From assembly GCA_945888585.1 (NCBI GenBank), contig CAMDAI010000065.1, positions 1 to 7,185 on the forward strand: 7,185 bases of DNA. The letters are read 5' to 3'. The stretch is from Rickettsia typhi. GTDB taxonomy: Bacteria; Pseudomonadota; Alphaproteobacteria; Rickettsiales; UBA1997. The position numbers and the translations under genes were made by a program. Of the stretch, positions 6,799 through 7,185 are shown piece by piece. The first letter of the stretch is position 1. Each line of letters starts with the position of its first letter. The notes under the pieces are model-generated. The model saw only the letters and a program-made list of their open reading frames with translations. It was not told the DNA's origin and made no database searches.

Positions 6799-7185
6799 AT
6801 GCATAAATTCCGCACTCATAATTGCAATCAGCTGAATAAAAATAATATCGGATCAGAAGTTAAATTATCCGGCTGGGTTCATTCCAAAAGAGATCATGGT
6901 AGCTTAATTTTTATTGATCTGCGCGATCATTATGGCATCACACAATGCGTAGTTGATAGTCAAAATACCAGCTTAAATCTAGATCAAATTGCTGGGATTA
7001 AATTAGAATCAGTTTTAACTATTAGCGGTAATGTTGTTGAAAGATCAGGAGATTCACAAAATTCAAATCTGGCTACTGGCACAATTGAAGTTCGCATTAA
7101 GGAACTTCAAATTGAATCTCTTGCTGAGCAAATTCCGTTTCAAATAAATGACAAAAATGACAATTCTCCGGAAGAACTTCGCCTG
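6799..7185 (+). CDS. aspS: Aspartyl-tRNA synthetase, N-terminal part (runs off window)
   Basis: Class II aminoacyl-tRNA synthetase charging tRNA-Asp; many alphaproteobacterial enzymes are non-discriminating and also charge tRNA-Asn, which cannot be judged from this part. The 129 codons visible are open to the window edge. Seen: the opening MHKFRTHNCNQL; the OB-fold anticodon-binding domain with KLSGWVHSKRDHGSLIFIDL (22-41), where W26 and the RDHG...FIDLRDHYG run are typical; ESVLTISGNVVERS (70-83); an IEVRIKELQIES stretch (95-106); and PEELRL at the very end (124-129), the start of the linker to the catalytic domain. Catalytic motifs 1-3 lie beyond the window. The ATG aligns with the family N-terminus; no Shine-Dalgarno is seen. 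It follows virB3 closely and probably shares its transcript. Confidence 0.95.
   Translation, partial: MHKFRTHNCNQLNKNNIGSEVKLSGWVHSKRDHGSLIFIDLRDHYGITQCVVDSQNTSLNLDQIAGIKLESVLTISGNVVERSGDSQNSNLATGTIEVRIKELQIESLAEQIPFQINDKNDNSPEELRL

Noticed and set aside
1..7185. CRISPR array, prophage genes, toxin-antitoxin pair or rRNA/tRNA genes
   Set aside because: No regularly spaced repeats, phage-type genes, paired small ORFs or structural RNA sequence were found on either strand.

Overview
This AT-rich window (roughly two thirds A+T by eye) looks like chromosomal DNA of an alphaproteobacterium, most likely a host-associated member of the Rickettsiales. Four things suggest this: a small VirB3 of the type IV secretion kind, a coaX/RNase J neighbourhood typical of Alphaproteobacteria, AT-driven codon use, and decayed transposase DNA between housekeeping genes. 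An intact dxr (MEP isoprenoid pathway) argues against the genus Rickettsia itself, which has lost that pathway. The assignment to order is inference; no rRNA or other phylogenetic marker beyond the proteins is present.

Layout. Positions 3-6313 are all on the minus strand and are transcribed from right to left: a class I aspartate aminotransferase, 7 nt, coaX (type III pantothenate kinase), a 188-nt gap, a zinc-ribbon/DUF4145 protein, 8 nt, ribonuclease J, a 597-nt gap, then dxr, whose stop codon lies 3 nt from the window edge. A 168-nt divergent promoter region (6314-6481) separates this block from two plus-strand genes: virB3 and, 17 nt further on, the 5' part of aspS, which runs off the right edge.

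The 597-nt gap upstream of dxr is not empty. Read on the minus strand, it holds a decayed IS256-type (zinc-binding variant, IS1249-like) transposase with stop codons, frame changes and an internal deletion, running almost to the dxr start codon. The dxr promoter must therefore either lie inside dead IS sequence or be supplied by read-through from the RNase J gene. The 188-nt gap upstream of the DUF4145 gene holds a plausible sigma-70 promoter and a cluster of short inverted repeats that can form two mutually exclusive hairpins just after coaX.

How the genes fit together: the amino-acid (aspartate), cofactor (CoA), isoprenoid, RNA-decay and tRNA-charging functions are ordinary core metabolism. 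The two features that depart from expectation are the DUF4145 gene wedged between coaX and RNase J, which are neighbours in many Alphaproteobacteria, and a virB3 followed by aspS instead of by virB4. I do not see a convincing wholly new system. The best leads are the DUF4145-RNase J pair, the relocated virB3 and the IS relic that now forms the leader of dxr.
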